The notes below the pieces were generated by a model that saw only the letters and a program-made list of their open reading frames with translations, had not been told where the DNA came from and did no database searches. A DNA stretch of 11,674 bases, from positions 1 to 11,674 of the forward strand of contig JAEZJD010000269.1 in the NCBI GenBank assembly GCA_023436425.1, in the 5' to 3' direction. The number at the start of each line of letters is the position of its first letter. The first letter of the stretch is position 1. The translations under genes and the position numbers were made by a program. The stretch comes from Bacteroidota bacterium. Its GTDB lineage: Bacteria; Bacteroidota; Bacteroidia; Chitinophagales; Chitinophagaceae. Below, piece after piece: positions 1 to 5,691 of the stretch.

Positions 1-541
1 GCCACGCATCTTCATTTGGAGTGACTTTGTTCTTCCCAATATTGCCGCCAATAATTAGTGAATGTCTTTTTATAGCGGCTGAGTTGTTCGAACTTTCGCT
101 TTTCGATTTTGAATTTCCAGCGTCGAATCGGTAGTTTTCATTCCGCCATTTTTCCAATCTTTCAGCCACTACTTTCACGCCTTCGTTGTTAAAACCCATT
201 CGGTTGATCAACGCTTTGTCAGAAATAAGCCGAAAGACGCGTGGTGATTCATTGCCCGGCTGAGGCTTTGGTGTTACCGTTCCTATTTCCACAAAACCAA
301 ATCCTAACGCCTGCAGTTCTCGAAGGTATTTTGCGTTTTTGTCAAACCCTGCTCCTAACCCGACCCTGTTGGGAAACTGCAGATTGAAAATTGAATAAGG
401 CTTAGTGTTCGCATTAAATCTTCGTTCCATTTGCCGCCTAACGAACGGAATAGCGCAACCGAACTTTAACGCAGTCGTTGAAATAGAGTGAGCAGTTTCC
501 GGCGGAGTGAGAAAAAGAATGTTCCGCAAAAGCTTATACAT
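1..541 (-). CDS. pyrD: Dihydroorotate dehydrogenase (quinone), class 2, N-terminal part
   Basis: This gene is cut by the window edge; 180 codons are present of a family that is usually about 340 residues. The enzyme oxidises dihydroorotate to orotate in de novo pyrimidine synthesis and passes electrons through FMN to membrane quinone. Visible residues fit class 2: an amphipathic N-terminus beginning MYKLLRNILF (residues 1-40, the quinone-side helices in this class), the FMN-barrel start VGLGAGFDKNAKYL at 60-73, EIGTVTPKPQPGN at 85-97, INRMGFNNEGV at 112-122, and GGNIGKNKVTP at 165-175. Between the helix ending near residue 133 and the GGNIGKNK strand lies an extra polar, Ser/Lys/Asn-rich stretch (about 135-160) that most family members lack or have shorter. 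The ATG is the only sensible start and lies 6 bases after a good promoter -7 element. The gene is divergent from the thiolase. Family assignment is very secure; the C-terminal half with the catalytic Ser is outside the window. Confidence 0.95.
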   Translation of the reverse strand, partial: MYKLLRNILFLTPPETAHSISTTALKFGCAIPFVRRQMERRFNANTKPYSIFNLQFPNRVGLGAGFDKNAKYLRELQALGFGFVEIGTVTPKPQPGNESPRVFRLISDKALINRMGFNNEGVKVVAERLEKWRNENYRFDAGNSKSKSESSNNSAAIKRHSLIIGGNIGKNKVTPNEDAW

Positions 542-546
542 TGCTG

Positions 547-554
547 CAAAGATA
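547..554 (-). promoter_or_regulatory. Promoter -7 element of pyrD
   Basis: On the minus strand this reads TATCTTTG, a perfect TAnnTTTG. I found no TTG at the expected distance upstream. The pyrD ATG begins only 6 bases after the last G, so the transcript would start at or next to the start codon and be leaderless or nearly so. Confidence 0.5.
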
Positions 555-575
555 TTTTGTTAGCAGTTGCTTTAC

Positions 576-604
576 TTTGACATCAATCCATTGATTTACC
601 TTTA
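576..604 (+). promoter_or_regulatory. Promoter of the thiolase gene
   Basis: TTTG at 576-579 is followed after 17 bases by TACCTTTA at 597-604. This is a near match to the Bacteroidota promoter, with A instead of G at the last position. The predicted start of transcription is about 610, roughly a dozen bases before the ATG at 623. Prediction from sequence only. Confidence 0.4.
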
Positions 605-622
605 ATTTTTACAACAATTCAT

Positions 623-1798
623 ATGCAGGAAGCGTACATAGTTGCAGGATATAGAACAGCAGTGACAAAAGCCAAACGCGGTGGCTTCAGGTTTTTTCGT
701 CCGGATGATCTCGCAATTGAAGTGATAAAAGGTTTAATGAACTCTGTGCCACAAGTGGAAAAATCAATGGTAGACGATGTGATTGTGGGTAATGCGGTTC
801 CCGAAGCAGAACAGGGATTGCAGGTGGGGCGAATCATCGCTGCACGTGCCATTGGGTTTGATACGCCTGGCGTTACCGTAAATCGCTACTGTGCTTCAGG
901 GCTGGAAACAATTGCTATGGCTACAGCAAAAATCAGAACAGGAATGGCAGATTGCATTATTGCCGGCGGAACGGAGAGTATGAGTTTGGTGCCAACATCC
1001 GGCTGGAAAACAGTTCCTGCTTATTCCATCGCCAAGGACGAACCTGATTATTACCTCAGTATGGGGTTAACTGCAGAAGCAGTCGCCAGCGAATACAATG
1101 TCAGCCGCGAAGAGCAGGATGAATTCTCATTTCGCTCCCACCAAAAAGCGTTGCATGCTATTGAGAATGGCTTTTTCAAAGAAGGAATTCTGCCAATAAA
1201 TGTTGAGCAGGTTTTTGTTGATAGGCGTGGGAAAAAACAGCAAAACAACTATGTTGTGGATACCGATGAAGGACCACGCAGCGATACGTCGGTAGAAGCG
1301 CTTGGCAAATTAAAACCGGTATTTGCTGCAAACGGTGTGGTGACGGCAGGTAACTCCTCGCAAACAAGCGACGGTGCAGCATTTGTGATCGTGATGAGCG
1401 AACGTTTAATGAATCAATTATCATTGAAACCCTTAGGCAAATTGGTGGCGTGTGCCTCTGCAGGTGTTCATCCCCGCATCATGGGAATGGGACCCGTAGC
1501 TGCAATTCCGAAAGTGTTGAAGCAGGCGAATATGAGCCTTAGCAATATCGATTTAATTGAATTAAATGAAGCTTTTGCGTCTCAATCCGTTGCAGTAATC
1601 AAGAAGGCGGAATTAGATCCGGAAAAAGTGAACATCAACGGTGGCGCTATAGCACTGGGACATCCACTTGGATGCACCGGTTGCAAGCTGACGATTCAAA
1701 ATTTGCACGACTTGAAAAGGCTGAATAAAAAATTTGGAATGATCACGGCATGTGTTGGCGGCGGACAAGGTATAGCCGGCATTGTGGAAAGATTGTAA
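623..1798 (+). CDS. fadA: Acetyl-CoA C-acyltransferase (thiolase, FadA type)
   Basis: This thiolase would cleave 3-ketoacyl-CoA with CoA to acetyl-CoA and a shortened acyl-CoA, the last step of fatty-acid beta-oxidation. At 391 residues it is full length. The catalytic set is intact: nucleophilic Cys90 in VNRYCASGLE, the NEAFASQ loop at 315-321, His347 in GGAIALGHPLGCTG, and the second Cys377 in TACVGGGQG. The AGNSSQTSDGA loop is at 242-252. The closest remembered relatives are Gram-positive-type FadA thiolases, which share the PEAEQGL and SMGLTAE-like segments. A biosynthetic acetoacetyl-CoA thiolase has the same active site, so the exact chain-length role is inferred. The start is the ATG at 623, with no Shine-Dalgarno sequence in front. 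No fadB or acyl-CoA dehydrogenase lies next to it here; pyrD is divergent and trpS follows after 112 bases. Confidence 0.92.
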   Translation: MQEAYIVAGYRTAVTKAKRGGFRFFRPDDLAIEVIKGLMNSVPQVEKSMVDDVIVGNAVPEAEQGLQVGRIIAARAIGFDTPGVTVNRYCASGLETIAMATAKIRTGMADCIIAGGTESMSLVPTSGWKTVPAYSIAKDEPDYYLSMGLTAEAVASEYNVSREEQDEFSFRSHQKALHAIENGFFKEGILPINVEQVFVDRRGKKQQNNYVVDTDEGPRSDTSVEALGKLKPVFAANGVVTAGNSSQTSDGAAFVIVMSERLMNQLSLKPLGKLVACASAGVHPRIMGMGPVAAIPKVLKQANMSLSNIDLIELNEAFASQSVAVIKKAELDPEKVNINGGAIALGHPLGCTGCKLTIQNLHDLKRLNKKFGMITACVGGGQGIAGIVERL

Positions 1799-1910
1799 GC
1801 TGGTCTTAGCCTAAGCTGCAAGCTTCACGCCGCCAGGCAAATTTACAAACCTAAAAACCTCAAACTCCAGACCCCAAACCCAAACTCATTTATCTTCGCC
1901 GTTCTCGATT
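1799..1910 (+). other. Spacer with small hairpins and a G-poor tract
   Basis: Just after the thiolase stop there are two small overlapping inverted repeats: CTTAG/CTAAG at 1805-1815 and AAGCT-GCA-AGCTT at 1813-1825. No T-run follows, so a thiolase terminator is not evident. From 1838 to 1897 the plus strand has only one G (1870) and is rich in short A and C runs. It carries the trpS promoter element at its end. Confidence 0.4.
1891..1898 (+). promoter_or_regulatory. Promoter -7 element of trpS
   Basis: TATCTTCG matches TAnnTTYG and lies 12 bases before the trpS ATG, implying a 5' leader of only a few bases. No TTG was found at -33, so the upstream half of the promoter is weak or absent. Confidence 0.45.
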
Positions 1911-2915
1911 ATGAACCCAAATAAAGAAGTAGTTCTCAGCGGCATCCGCCCCACCGGATATTTACACCTTGGAAATTATTTTGGAGCGATGCGCAACTAT
2001 GTGCGCATGCAGGATGAGTACGAATGCTATTTTTTTGTTGCGGACTGGCACTCACTCACCACGCACCCCGACACGAAAGAACTAAGAACAAGTGTCCTCA
2101 GAGTTCTTAGCGAAAACATTGCTGCCGGACTGGATCCGAACAAGGTTTGTCTCTATGTGCAAAGCGATGTTCCGGAGATTGCGGAACTGTATCTGCTGCT
2201 AAATATGCTCGCCTATAAGGGTGAGTTGGAAAAAACATCAACATTTAAGGACAAAGTGCGTCTTCAGCCGGAAAATGTGAACGCAGGATTGTTGACTTAC
2301 CCGGTGCTAATGGCTGCCGACATATTGATTCACAGGGCTAAATATGTGCCTGTGGGCAAGGACCAGGAACAGCACCTTGAAATCACACGAAATTTTGCGC
2401 AGCGTTTTAATCACCGTTACGGTGAACTTTTCCCGGAGCCACAGGCATTCAATTTCGGACAGCAACTCTTGAAAGTGCCCAGCCTTGATGGCGCTGGAAA
2501 AATGAGCAAAAGTGAAAATCAATTTGCGACGCTTTATCTCGCTGACGACGATGATCTCATTCGTAAAAAAGTAATGAAAGCAAAGACCGAATCGGGTCCG
2601 GCAGAAAAAAATTCAGAAATGCCTGATTCTATTAAGAATTTGTTTCAGCTGATGTCGCTTGTTTCGCCAGAACAGGTAACCGCCAAATTTCAAAATGATT
2701 TCAACGAGACCACGATCAGGTATGGTGATATGAAGAAGCAATTGGCGGAAGACATGATAACTTTCATAAAGCCAATTCGCGAGAAAACGCAAAGCATTCT
2801 TCAAGACACAGAATACCTGAAAAAAGTGATGAAAGATGGAGCTGAAAAAGCACGCGAAAGTGCCACAAAAACGATCGAAGAAGTTCGCAAAAAAATTGGC
2901 TTGAAGTACCTGTAA
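1911..2915 (+). CDS. trpS: Tryptophanyl-tRNA synthetase
   Basis: A cytoplasmic class I aminoacyl-tRNA synthetase that activates tryptophan with ATP and loads it on tRNA-Trp. It has 334 residues, the normal bacterial length. Class I signatures are both present: the HIGH-type motif PTGYLHLGN at 14-22 and KMSKS at 197-201 in LDGAGKMSKSENQ. Between them is the family block MAADILIHRAKYVPVGKDQ (134-152), followed by QHLEITR and FAQRFN. The C-terminal anticodon-binding helical part (about 210-334) ends in a lysine-rich helix. The ATG at 1911 has no Shine-Dalgarno sequence and follows a TATCTTCG promoter element closely. It appears to be a single-gene unit: an AT-rich hairpin follows it. Confidence 0.97.
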   Translation: MNPNKEVVLSGIRPTGYLHLGNYFGAMRNYVRMQDEYECYFFVADWHSLTTHPDTKELRTSVLRVLSENIAAGLDPNKVCLYVQSDVPEIAELYLLLNMLAYKGELEKTSTFKDKVRLQPENVNAGLLTYPVLMAADILIHRAKYVPVGKDQEQHLEITRNFAQRFNHRYGELFPEPQAFNFGQQLLKVPSLDGAGKMSKSENQFATLYLADDDDLIRKKVMKAKTESGPAEKNSEMPDSIKNLFQLMSLVSPEQVTAKFQNDFNETTIRYGDMKKQLAEDMITFIKPIREKTQSILQDTEYLKKVMKDGAEKARESATKTIEEVRKKIGLKYL

Positions 2916-2926
2916 AAAACCTCCAG

Positions 2927-2955
2927 GTAATCTTTTTTTTAAAAAAGAAGATTAC
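2927..2955 (+). terminator. AT-rich hairpin after trpS, possible terminator
   Basis: GTAATCTT (2927-2934) pairs perfectly with AAGATTAC (2948-2955), and the T-run and A-run between them can extend the stem. The tip is therefore almost all A-T. There is no clear T-run after the stem on the plus strand, so it is a weaker terminator than those after rplI or mdh. It could also work as a processing site. Confidence 0.4.
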
Positions 2956-2985
2956 TTGTTCATTGAGCCTGAATCAATATTTTTA
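2956..2985 (+). promoter_or_regulatory. Possible promoter of the deoxynucleoside kinase gene
   Basis: TTG at 2956-2958 is followed after 19 bases by TATTTTTA at 2978-2985, a partial match to the Bacteroidota promoter (last base A rather than G). The leader would be about 28 bases. Low certainty in such an AT-rich stretch. Confidence 0.25.
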
Positions 2986-3019
2986 CCTGTAAACAAAACG
3001 CCCTTTTTGGGTCGGGTGC

Positions 3020-3655
3020 ATGGCTAAATCAAAAAAACCAAAACACATTGCAGTTGCCGGAAACATTGGAGCCGGAAAAACTACGCTCACGCAACTGCTG
3101 GCGAAACATTACAAATGGATTCCCAACTTTGAAGACGTAGACCATAACCCGTATCTGTACGATTTTTATGAAGACATGCCCCGCTGGAGTTTTCAGTTGC
3201 AGATTTATTTTTTGAATAGTCGCATCAGCCAGTTGGTGGAAATTCACCGTGGTACTGAGACGGTAATACAGGATAGAACTATTTACGAAGACGCTCACAT
3301 ATTTGCTCCTAATCTTCACGAGATGAATTTAATGAGCAAAAGAGATTACGACAATTACTTCAGCTTTTTTCAAACGCTGAAGACAATGATCAATCCGCCG
3401 GATCTTCTTATATATATTCAGTCCACTGTTCCCAATCTCGTGGGACAAATTCAAAAGCGGGGCCGTGAATATGAAGAAAACATCCGTCTGGATTATTTGA
3501 AGCGGCTGAATGAATACTACAATAAATGGATCGACTCTTACAAAGAAGGTCCGCTGCTGATAATAAGCGGCGACGAAAACAAGTTTGGCGAAAACGAAGA
3601 AGACCTTGGTAAGATCATTAACATGATTGATGCACAGCTGTTCGGACTGTTTTAA
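3020..3655 (+). CDS. Deoxynucleoside kinase (dNK/dGK family)
   Basis: This would transfer phosphate from ATP to the 5'-OH of a deoxynucleoside in the salvage pathway. At 211 residues the length fits bacterial deoxyadenosine/deoxyguanosine kinases. Seen in order: P-loop AGNIGAGKTT at 13-22, NFEDVDHNPYLYDFYED at 36-52 with the likely substrate-contacting acid, RWSFQLQIYFLNSR at 55-68, the DRT(I)YED motif at 85-91, and the lid KRGREYE at 147-153. The family phosphorylates purine or pyrimidine deoxynucleosides, and I cannot fix the substrate from the sequence. The ATG at 3020 has no Shine-Dalgarno sequence. An uncharacterised gene begins 14 bases after its stop, so the two are probably cotranscribed. 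Confidence 0.9.
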   Translation: MAKSKKPKHIAVAGNIGAGKTTLTQLLAKHYKWIPNFEDVDHNPYLYDFYEDMPRWSFQLQIYFLNSRISQLVEIHRGTETVIQDRTIYEDAHIFAPNLHEMNLMSKRDYDNYFSFFQTLKTMINPPDLLIYIQSTVPNLVGQIQKRGREYEENIRLDYLKRLNEYYNKWIDSYKEGPLLIISGDENKFGENEEDLGKIINMIDAQLFGLF

Positions 3656-3669
3656 AGCCGTGCGATAAA

Positions 3670-4071
3670 ATGCAAACTCCTGCGCTCATTGCCTTTGATG
3701 AAGATATAAAAAGCCGCTCCTGGAGCGATTGGCTGTTAGCGCATGTGTCGTTTGGAAAACCTTTATACAGGTACGAAGGAGTGCTATCGGCAGACTACAA
3801 CACCCTTAGGTTTCAAGGAAGGGACAAGAGATCGAAACAGAATGTGATCTTTCGAATCGGCAAAAACGAAATTACCCAGTTGTACTTAGGCTTTGATAAG
3901 ATTTTTAATGCCTCGGAAACCAGAGGAATGGGATTAACGTGGTTGCCACTGCGGCTTACGCTGTTGACCGACGATGAAAAAGAACGGTATCTTTATTTAA
4001 TCACTAATTACAACTTCGGCAAAACTGACAATCAGCAATGGTTTACATGGCTGCAAAATTGGCTGAGCTAA
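3670..4071 (+). CDS. Uncharacterised protein, 133 residues
   Basis: I do not recognise a named family. The protein is soluble, with no signal peptide or membrane segment, and is rich in aromatic residues and predicted beta strands. The central part (about 35-98: YRYEGVLSADYNTLRFQGRD, NVIFRIGKNEITQLYLGFD, LTWLPLRLTL) alternates hydrophobic strands with charged turns and ends in a Trp-rich helix WFTWLQNWL at 124-132. This resembles the strand-strand-helix pattern of small PH-like domains, but that is only inference from spacing. It starts 14 bases after the kinase stop, so it is probably in the same transcript. Its TAA at 4069-4071 directly abuts the stop codon of the convergent DUF922 gene. 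Codon use looks like its neighbours and the frame is clean, so it is likely a real gene. Confidence 0.75.
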   Translation: MQTPALIAFDEDIKSRSWSDWLLAHVSFGKPLYRYEGVLSADYNTLRFQGRDKRSKQNVIFRIGKNEITQLYLGFDKIFNASETRGMGLTWLPLRLTLLTDDEKERYLYLITNYNFGKTDNQQWFTWLQNWLS

Positions 4072-4662
4072 TCAAGGGTAATTAGCAAAGGGTGCAGAGT
4101 CTTGCAGCATTTCATCTATTTTCTTCAGCCAGTCAATCTGTAGTTTTTTATTTCGGCTATGGTCAGTTTCTCTGTCATAAGATTTTTGCATGTCTTCTTT
4201 TTCAGCAACAATCTGCTGATAAATGGCGGCTATATCACTTTTATAAGTTCTGGGGTTAAACATGTACGCCTGTAGTTGTTCGCACAGCTTTCTCGCAAAT
4301 ATTTCCGTAAGATCGAAATGTGCCTGCTCGTGAGCGAGAATGTAATCTGTCTTCAACAAACCCCAAGATTTTGGCTTATTGAAGTTGCAGCTGATTTCGT
4401 ACACCCACTCTCCCTCCTGCACGCGATAGCTAATGCCCAAAGAAGTATTGGTAGAAGCAACAGCATCGGAATTTCGCTCCGGTTCGCAAAGAAAATCGTC
4501 CCAGGTAAGTTTTCTTCCCGACATCCAGGGGATGGCAGTTTCGTTTTCTGCGCGGTCAGGATCTTTCAATTCGATAACGGCTGCTGAAGGCATCGAAGGA
4601 GCAGGCTTACCGGAAAAGCTGAAAACGAAAATCACAACATAAATAAGTCTCAGTATGTTCAT
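4072..4662 (-). CDS. Secreted DUF922-family protein, putative zinc metallopeptidase
   Basis: A 196-residue exported protein. Residues 1-18 (MNILRLIYVVIFVFSFSG) form a signal peptide with a short basic start and hydrophobic core; there is no lipobox Cys. The mature part matches my memory of DUF922: LTWDDFLCEP (52-61), the STNTSLGISYR segment (70-80), and ILAHEQAHFDLTEIFARKL at 108-126, which contains the HExxH zinc/peptidase motif (His111, Glu112, His115). The conserved YDRETDHSRN at 162-171, with His168, could supply a further ligand, followed by LQIDWLKK. Peptidase activity is inferred from the motif; the family is not well characterised. The mature protein would act in the periplasm. A promoter match lies 40-68 bases upstream. 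The gene is convergent with the uncharacterised gene at 3670-4071 with no spacer and no visible terminator between them. Confidence 0.85.
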   Translation of the reverse strand: MNILRLIYVVIFVFSFSGKPAPSMPSAAVIELKDPDRAENETAIPWMSGRKLTWDDFLCEPERNSDAVASTNTSLGISYRVQEGEWVYEISCNFNKPKSWGLLKTDYILAHEQAHFDLTEIFARKLCEQLQAYMFNPRTYKSDIAAIYQQIVAEKEDMQKSYDRETDHSRNKKLQIDWLKKIDEMLQDSAPFANYP

Positions 4663-4701
4663 CGCGGATCTTTGGGTTAACAGGACTCTTGGATCAAGTT
4701 T

Positions 4702-4730
4702 TAAATATAGAAGTGCTTCTTACAACCAAA
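4702..4730 (-). promoter_or_regulatory. Promoter of the DUF922 gene
   Basis: On the minus strand TTTG (4730-4727) is followed after 17 bases by TATATTTA (4709-4702), close to TTTG-N17-TAnnTTTG. The predicted leader to the ATG at 4662 is about 33 bases. Confidence 0.4.
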
Positions 4731-4822
4731 AACGTAAAATCGGTGAAAATGTTTTTTTCTTCTTTAAATCCCGCTTCATAATACTTTTAACATCTAAAGC
4801 GGCAGGAAAGTCGCCCTTCCTC

Positions 4823-4852
4823 TTTCGAAATAACCAATTCACCTTACCTTTG
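4823..4852 (+). promoter_or_regulatory. Promoter of the rpsF-rpsR-rplI operon
   Basis: TACCTTTG at 4845-4852 is a perfect TAnnTTTG; 18 bases upstream lies TTTC (4823-4826), a one-mismatch -33 element. The predicted transcription start is near 4858, giving a leader of about 100 bases before the rpsF ATG. This is the best promoter match in the window. Confidence 0.6.
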
Positions 4853-4858
4853 CCGCCC

Positions 4859-4893
4859 CGGATGAAAAAGTGGACTTTGGATTCCTTCATCCG
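4859..4893 (+). promoter_or_regulatory. Leader hairpin of rpsF mRNA, candidate S6:S18 autoregulatory site
   Basis: CGGATGAA (4859-4866) pairs perfectly with TTCATCCG (4886-4893), 8 base pairs, starting almost exactly at the predicted transcript 5' end. Inside, GGA (4872-4874) can pair with TCC (4883-4885), leaving a 5-base one-sided bulge and an 8-base loop. Many bacteria carry an S6:S18-binding structure in the rpsF leader; whether this one is that motif is inferred from position only. A competing 10-base palindrome, ATCCGCGGAT, overlaps its 3' arm at 4889-4898. Confidence 0.4.
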
Positions 4894-4961
4894 CGGATCT
4901 ACTGCAAAGGGCTAAAACACTATGCAGATTTTTTAATCAAATTTTTTAAAAACTTAGGGTA

Positions 4962-5318
4962 ATGAACAATTACGAATTGATGGTGATTTTTACCCCTGTT
5001 CTGAGCGATGATGAATTTAAAAGTGCTCAGAAAAAGTACACAACACTGGTGACCGACAATGGCGGCCAGATAGTTGGTGAAAATGCATGGGGACTGAAAT
5101 CACTGGCGTATCCCATTCAGAAAAAAACCACAGGCTTGTACTGGGTTACTGAATTCAATGCGCCATCCGACTTCAATGAGAGGCTGAAAATTCAGCTTCT
5201 TCGTGATGAAAGTGTACTTCGTCACATGATCACAAGGCTCGATAAATACGCCGTCGAGTACAATCAAAAAAAGAGAAGTGGCGTACCAACAGGAACTGAA
5301 AAAATACAGGAGGCTTAA
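4962..5318 (+). CDS. rpsF: 30S ribosomal protein bS6
   Basis: A component of the small-subunit platform that binds 16S rRNA together with bS18. The start MNNYELMVIFTPVLSDDE is characteristic of S6, as is the central GLKSLAYPIQKKTTGLYWVTEF segment (about residues 45-66) and LLRDESVLRHMITR. Its 118 residues are normal, with a basic tail KKRSGVPTGTEKIQEA. The ATG at 4962 follows a weak purine patch (TTAGGGT) that is not a full Shine-Dalgarno sequence. It is the first gene of the operon, separated from rpsR by only 2 bases. Its last codons CAG GAG GCT also form the strong ribosome binding site of rpsR. Confidence 0.97.
   Translation: MNNYELMVIFTPVLSDDEFKSAQKKYTTLVTDNGGQIVGENAWGLKSLAYPIQKKTTGLYWVTEFNAPSDFNERLKIQLLRDESVLRHMITRLDKYAVEYNQKKRSGVPTGTEKIQEA
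5308..5313 (+). promoter_or_regulatory. Strong Shine-Dalgarno site of rpsR
   Basis: AGGAGG lies 7 bases before the rpsR ATG, ideal in both sequence and spacing. It is made by the Gln-Glu-Ala codons at the end of rpsF. No other gene start in this window has such a site, which fits the low use of Shine-Dalgarno pairing in Bacteroidota and makes this one stand out. Confidence 0.75.
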
Positions 5319-5320
5319 TC

Positions 5321-5587
5321 ATGGCTAAAGCAAATGAAATTAAATACCTCACAGCCATTAAAGCTGAAAAGCGTCCTAAGAAGTTTTGTCGTTTTAAAAA
5401 ATACGGCATCAAATACATTGACTATAAGGACATAGAGTTCCTGAAGAAGTTTTTAAATGAGCAAGGCAAAATGTTGCCTCGCCGCATCACCGGTAACTCT
5501 CTTAAATATCAGCGCAAAGTTTCTGAAGCAATTAAGAAAGCACGCCAAATGGCGCTATTGCCATATGTGACAGATCTTTTAAAGTAA
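5321..5587 (+). CDS. rpsR: 30S ribosomal protein bS18
   Basis: Partner of bS6 on the 30S platform. Its 88 residues are of normal size. Family features are clear: FCRFKKYGIKYIDYKDIEFLKKFL (about residues 26-49), GKMLPRRITGNSLKYQRKVSEAIKKARQMALLPYV at 52-85. It starts 2 bases after rpsF and so is very likely translated by coupling as well as by its own strong ribosome binding site. In Bacteroidota ribosomes bS18, with bS6 and bS21, helps to cover the anti-Shine-Dalgarno tail of 16S rRNA, so a strong SD on this gene may be part of a feedback loop (inference). rplI follows after 104 bases. Confidence 0.97.
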   Translation: MAKANEIKYLTAIKAEKRPKKFCRFKKYGIKYIDYKDIEFLKKFLNEQGKMLPRRITGNSLKYQRKVSEAIKKARQMALLPYVTDLLK

Positions 5588-5627
5588 GCTTCAGGCTATA
5601 AGCAAAAAATTAGTAACCCTTCCCTAA

Positions 5628-5643
5628 TCCCGCCGATGCGGGA
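5628..5643 (+). repeat. Hairpin in the rpsR-rplI spacer
   Basis: TCCCGC-CGAT-GCGGGA is a perfect 6 bp GC-rich stem with a 4-base loop, located about 50 bases before the rplI start. No T-run follows on either strand, so it does not look like a simple terminator. A second small hairpin, CAATC-TTA-GATTG, follows at 5652-5664. Either could tune rplI expression or be a processing point. Its sequence is closely related to the terminator stem at 6778-6793. Confidence 0.5.
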
Positions 5644-5691
5644 GACAGTCACAATCTTAGATTGGGCTCTTGGGAACTAAAACAAAAAACA

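Noticed and set aside
1805..1825. Thiolase terminator
   Set aside because: The inverted repeats are only 5 bp and no T-run follows, so they are described but not called a terminator.
4657..4899. Similar strings TTCATCGCGGATCT (4658-4671) and TTCATCCGCGGATCT (4885-4899) as a possible repeat pair
   Set aside because: The match is only about 14 bases with an indel and has no symmetry with respect to the genes; the first copy lies partly in coding sequence.
4655..4915. Plus-strand open frame of 86 codons between the DUF922 gene and rpsF
   Set aside because: It overlaps the DUF922 start, runs through the rpsF promoter and leader hairpin, and its product shows no family-like pattern.
5662..5691. 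Upstream TTG start for rplI
   Set aside because: The added ten residues have no counterpart in L9, while the ATG at 5692 gives the exact family N-terminus.
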